9,269 bases of DNA from Candidatus Competibacteraceae bacterium (GTDB taxonomy: Bacteria; Pseudomonadota; Gammaproteobacteria; Competibacterales; Competibacteraceae). Positions within the stretch are counted from its first letter, which is position 1. Every line of letters starts with the position of its first letter. Below the pieces are notes generated by a model. That model was given only the letters and a program-made list of their open reading frames with translations. It was not told the origin of the DNA and searched no databases. The stretch covers positions 1 to 9,269 of the forward strand of contig JAAUQA010000094.1 in assembly GCA_012032855.1 (NCBI GenBank). The letters are read 5' to 3'. Shown here one piece after another: positions 6,306 through 9,269 of the stretch. The translations under genes and the position numbers were made by a program.

Positions 6306-6995
6306 TCAATGATCTTCTAACGAAGCTTTTTCCAAACGCTGTCCCCAACTATTGCTATGCACGAGCTCCTGTAATGGGAGACGTGAACGCCAACCTTTAA
6401 CCTCCAACTCCGGGCGGGACAGAAACACGCTGACATAACCGAGACATAAATACGCAACCGGCTGTACCACCTCAGGAAGATTAAGCTGCTTTGCAAGCTG
6501 TTTCTGATCCAGAATACTCACCCAACCAACCCCAATCCCTTCGGTACGCGCGGCAAGCCAAAGGTTTTGTACGGCAAGACAAACACTGAAGATGTCCGTC
6601 TCCAAAATGCTATTCCGCCCTAAAACATGCGGCCCTCCGCGGCTACGATCACAAGTAATGCAAAGGTTGATTGGGCTTTCAAGAATGCCTTCGAGCTTCA
6701 GACGCTTATATAAAGTCGCTTGGTCACCAGTATAGTTTTCAGCGGCTTTCTGATTTTCCTGGTCAAAAATCGCTTTTACCGCTTTTTTCACCTCAAGACT
6801 ATCGATGACAATAAAATCCCACGGCTGCATCAAGCCTACCGAAGGAGCATGATGCGCAGCCTCTAGCAAGCGCCTTAGGACTTCCGGCGGAATAGGATCA
6901 GGTAGGAACTGCGAGCGCACGTCACGCCGCTCGCGAATGGCGCGATAAAGCCCGTGCCGCTCAATATCAGAAAATCGATTGTCAGGTCTGTTCAT
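6306..6995 (-). CDS. bluB: 5,6-dimethylbenzimidazole synthase BluB
   Basis: BluB belongs to the nitroreductase fold. It uses oxygen to break down reduced FMN into 5,6-dimethylbenzimidazole, the lower ligand of cobalamin. The 229-residue product shows the BluB-specific words: AIRERRDVRSQFLPDPI near residue 20 with Asp25, which aligns with the catalytic Asp32 of Sinorhizobium BluB; AAHHAPSVGLMQPWDF near 46; and GIGVGWVSILD near 153 with Ser160, aligning with Ser167. These separate it from generic nitroreductases. The frame is complete, with no obvious Shine-Dalgarno before ATG 6995-6993. No other cobalamin genes are visible nearby, so it stands alone in this window, and I see no B12 riboswitch upstream. 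Its presence suggests an aerobic or microaerobic organism that makes or remodels B12. Confidence 0.92.
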   Translation of the reverse strand: MNRPDNRFSDIERHGLYRAIRERRDVRSQFLPDPIPPEVLRRLLEAAHHAPSVGLMQPWDFIVIDSLEVKKAVKAIFDQENQKAAENYTGDQATLYKRLKLEGILESPINLCITCDRSRGGPHVLGRNSILETDIFSVCLAVQNLWLAARTEGIGVGWVSILDQKQLAKQLNLPEVVQPVAYLCLGYVSVFLSRPELEVKGWRSRLPLQELVHSNSWGQRLEKASLEDH

Positions 6996-7107
6996 CGATG
7001 GATTGAATCGCTTGTAAGGAGATCAGTAGTTGATGCTGTGATATAAACAACGGCATCCATACAAATGTGGAAAATTTAACGATTGGAGCGACGAGAAGAA
7101 AACAATC

Positions 7108-7578
7108 TCAATCCCGCTTTTCACAGCGGATATTGCAAGCTTTGAAGTTTTGCTGGCTGGGGTTGCGCACAATCTTGGTATAGCCTGTGGCGGCGCAGGA
7201 CGTATCATGCTCGAACACGTACTCTTCTAAAACCGGAAACTTGTCATCTGATACCTTCGCTGTGGCTGTGCGTAGAGTCATACCCGTCAAAGCTCCGATT
7301 TCCAATTCATGGAAATCGTTACTGCCGCTGATCTCGCTTTGGTACAGGCCAGTCTTGGCGCCTTCGATTTTCTGGATCACATCGACCTCACCTGTGACTT
7401 CTACCAATTCGTTACCACCAGCGCTGGAACGGACGACACATTCCCCGGTACAGTGGTACTCACCATCCACGCTAGTGACAGTGAGACACTTAGATTCTGT
7501 TGCGGCTAGCTGTGGAACACTGGCCAACATCAAGACGGCAAAACCGGCAAAACCACGTAACAGTTTATTGATAGTCAT
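7108..7578 (-). CDS. Secreted six-cysteine protein of unknown function
   Basis: I do not recognise this family. The 156-residue product starts with a typical signal peptide: MTINKLLR, then a hydrophobic run GFAGFAVLMLASVPQLAA, with likely cleavage before TESK around residue 26. The mature part holds six cysteines (31, 43, 47, 128, 148, 152), pairing as YHCTGECVV and ACNIRCEK near the two ends, so two or three disulfides in the periplasm are likely. The middle is charged and glycine-rich (GGNELVEVTGEVDVIQ, then SGSNDFHELEIGALTG), suggesting beta structure. AAAGGA lies about 8 bases before the ATG, a good ribosome site. It is 57 bases downstream of the mscS gene on the same strand and may be cotranscribed with it; bluB follows after 112 bases. 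No lipobox is seen. Confidence 0.75.
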   Translation of the reverse strand: MTINKLLRGFAGFAVLMLASVPQLAATESKCLTVTSVDGEYHCTGECVVRSSAGGNELVEVTGEVDVIQKIEGAKTGLYQSEISGSNDFHELEIGALTGMTLRTATAKVSDDKFPVLEEYVFEHDTSCAATGYTKIVRNPSQQNFKACNIRCEKRD

Positions 7579-7635
7579 TATTGCTGTCCTTTGTTGAGCT
7601 GACTTTGAGCCATGTTCGGCTCCCGTAGGGTTGTT

Positions 7636-9266
7636 TTAACTGCGCGAATGCAGTGTGTGAGGCAATTGTGACGTCACCGCCCCTTGAGCCAGCACCGCTC
7701 GCGTTTTCGGTAGCGCATCCGGATAATCCCGCTGCAGGAACTCAATGAATTTTTCGCGCACATGACAACGCAGATCCCAAGCGATTGAAGCGTCGGCGGC
7801 ACTCATCAGTGCCCGTATTTCCATCGTTTGTGCCGTGGCGTCTGTCACCTGTAGCACGCAGACTTTACCGTCCCACAGATCACAATTATCCAGTATCCGT
7901 TGCAACTCCTGGCGGCCTTCCTCCACCGGAAACGTGTAATCGACATAAAAGAAAGCCGTACCTAACAGATCAGAACTGGTGCGGGTCCAGTTCTCAAAAG
8001 GCTGCGTGTTGAAATAATTCAGCGGCACCACTAATCGCCGTTGATCCCAGATGCTCACCACCACATAGGTCGCATTGATTTCGGCGATTTTGCCCCATTC
8101 GCCTTCGACGATAACCACATCGTCAATCCGTATCGGTTGTGTCAATCCGATTTGGATGCCCGCAATAATGTTTTCCAGAAAAGGCCTTGCCGCCACGCCT
8201 GCCACCAATCCTGCCACACCAGCGGACGCAAGCAAACCCGCACCCAACTGACGGATTTTGGGGAAGGTCATCAACATCGCGGCGATCACGATCAAATACA
8301 CGGCAACCACCACGATGCGCCTAAGGATGCGGACTTGTGTCTGCACCCGACGGGCGCCGAAATTATCCTTGGCATCCAGCCTATAGCGTTGTTCGACGAC
8401 CTCCTCCAAGGCGGAAACCAGGTTGACAACACCCCAACCCATCGTCCCGATTACCACTAACAGCAGAACATGGCGAATCGTCTCAACGCCACTCCCTTCC
8501 AGGGCTGGTAAATGGGGTGCGGCCAGCAGCACTGCGGCAGCCGGCAAGAGCATCACCAGCGGTTGGCGGGTATGGCGAATCAGGGCATTGCCAGCGGCGC
8601 TTCGGGCTTGCGCCACGTAATATCCGGCCACGATGTAAAGGGTCACACAGCCGAGTAAAGCAAATCCCGCTGCCAGCAATAGGGGATGCCACGTGGTGTA
8701 GAACTGCTCATAGGCTGTTCGCCAACCGTATATCCCAAACAACGTGAGCATGGCGGTGACGGCAATCACCACCCGTAACGCTAAATGAAGCGGATTGATG
8801 ATTTCCTGGGTCCAGAGCAATCCATAAGCGGAATGCGAAACCGCGAAGTTTTCAAGGTGATAGCCAGATCACCCAGCAAGCCCCGCGCGATCCACCAACC
8901 GGCCAGCATCAGCAAGAAAACACCGAGGTGCCAGGCAATGGTCCAAGCCAGCGTGATATATCCCACTAAGCCTACCAACGCAGCGCCCAGCAGCGAGATC
9001 GGCAAGCACATGGTGAATAGACGCAGACTTATAAACCAATGCCGACCCGTATAATGCGGTGCCAGCAGTTCAATGTAATACCGCCGCGCCCGCAAAACCG
9101 GTCCGTTAACCAATAGCAGGTAGAGCATACACAACCAGTCGAACACTCTAACGACGGTATCCGGCATGTCGCTCAAATGGGCCAAGATTGTAAAAGCAGC
9201 TAATACACCCCCGCTCAGCAGAGCAATAACACAGCGTCGATAACAAGGCGTGATCTTGGCGTTCAT
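7636..9266 (-). CDS. Mechanosensitive ion channel of the MscS family, large form, with one apparent frameshift; 5' end at the window edge
   Basis: MscS-type channels open under membrane tension and release solutes during osmotic downshock. The 3' part (7636-8820) contains the diagnostic pore helix GAGLLASAGVAGLVAGVAAR followed by PFLENIIAGIQIGL and the beta domain start RIDDVVIVEGEWGKIAEI, then a C-terminal alpha/beta cage. Read alone this part would start with TTG at 8820. The frame upstream of the TTG continues coding-like as NFAVSHSAYGLLWTQEIINP. It joins the 9266-8853 frame (four membrane helices, ending WWIARGLLGDLAITLK) if one base is added to the run at 8849-8852. The joined protein is about 543 residues with roughly ten membrane helices before the pore. 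The ATG at 9266-9264 is two bases from the window end, so its ribosome site is unseen and the gene may begin further right. Confidence 0.85.
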
Positions 9267-9269
9267 TGG

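Noticed and set aside
7607..7622. GAGCC/GGCTC hairpin between mscS and the secreted protein gene as a terminator
   Set aside because: The stem is 5 bp and no T tract follows on the minus strand.
8041..8460. 139-codon plus-strand frame opposite mscS
   Set aside because: It is a histidine/aspartate-rich shadow of the MscS pore and beta domain on the other strand.

Overview
The window looks like chromosomal housekeeping DNA from a gammaproteobacterium. YgfZ, CysM, SdhE and YgfX are all of the gammaproteobacterial kind. The succinate dehydrogenase (SDH) subunits are closest to the alphaproteobacterial/mitochondrial style, as also found in some purple-sulfur and methanotrophic gammaproteobacteria. 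That placement is from remembered family sequence and not from a search. I see no RNA genes, insertion sequences, CRISPR arrays or phage genes.

Layout. Bases 1-491 and 489-1543 hold two minus-strand genes: cysM (cysteine synthase B, cut by the window start) and, upstream of it, ygfZ (folate-binding Fe-S cluster protein). A divergent intergenic region (1544-1747) follows. The plus-strand block is sdhAF4 (1748-1909), sdhC, sdhD, sdhA, sdhB, a hairpin terminator (5417-5446), then sdhE and overlapping ygfX (to 6160). Beyond that, three minus-strand genes are read toward the left: a large MscS-type channel (7636-9266, possibly running off the right edge), a secreted six-cysteine protein of unknown function (7108-7578) and bluB (6306-6995), the oxygen-dependent enzyme making the lower ligand of vitamin B12.

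How the genes work together. The centre of the window is a complete complex II module. It has all four structural subunits, an assembly factor for the flavoprotein (SdhAF4), the flavinylation factor (SdhE), and, divergently, YgfZ, which supports Fe-S enzymes. Cysteine synthase next to YgfZ fits the sulfur side of Fe-S biogenesis, but that link is inference.

The most striking direct observation is a set of nine apparent single-base indels in six conserved genes: cysM 1, ygfZ 3, sdhAF4 2, sdhD 1, sdhB 1, mscS 1. In each case the protein family continues in another frame, and seven of the nine are apparent base losses. Such a density in essential-type genes points to an unpolished or low-coverage sequence, not to real gene decay. 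It hides sdhAF4 completely from simple gene calling. Apart from this I see no convincing undescribed system; the secreted six-cysteine protein is the only truly unknown gene.
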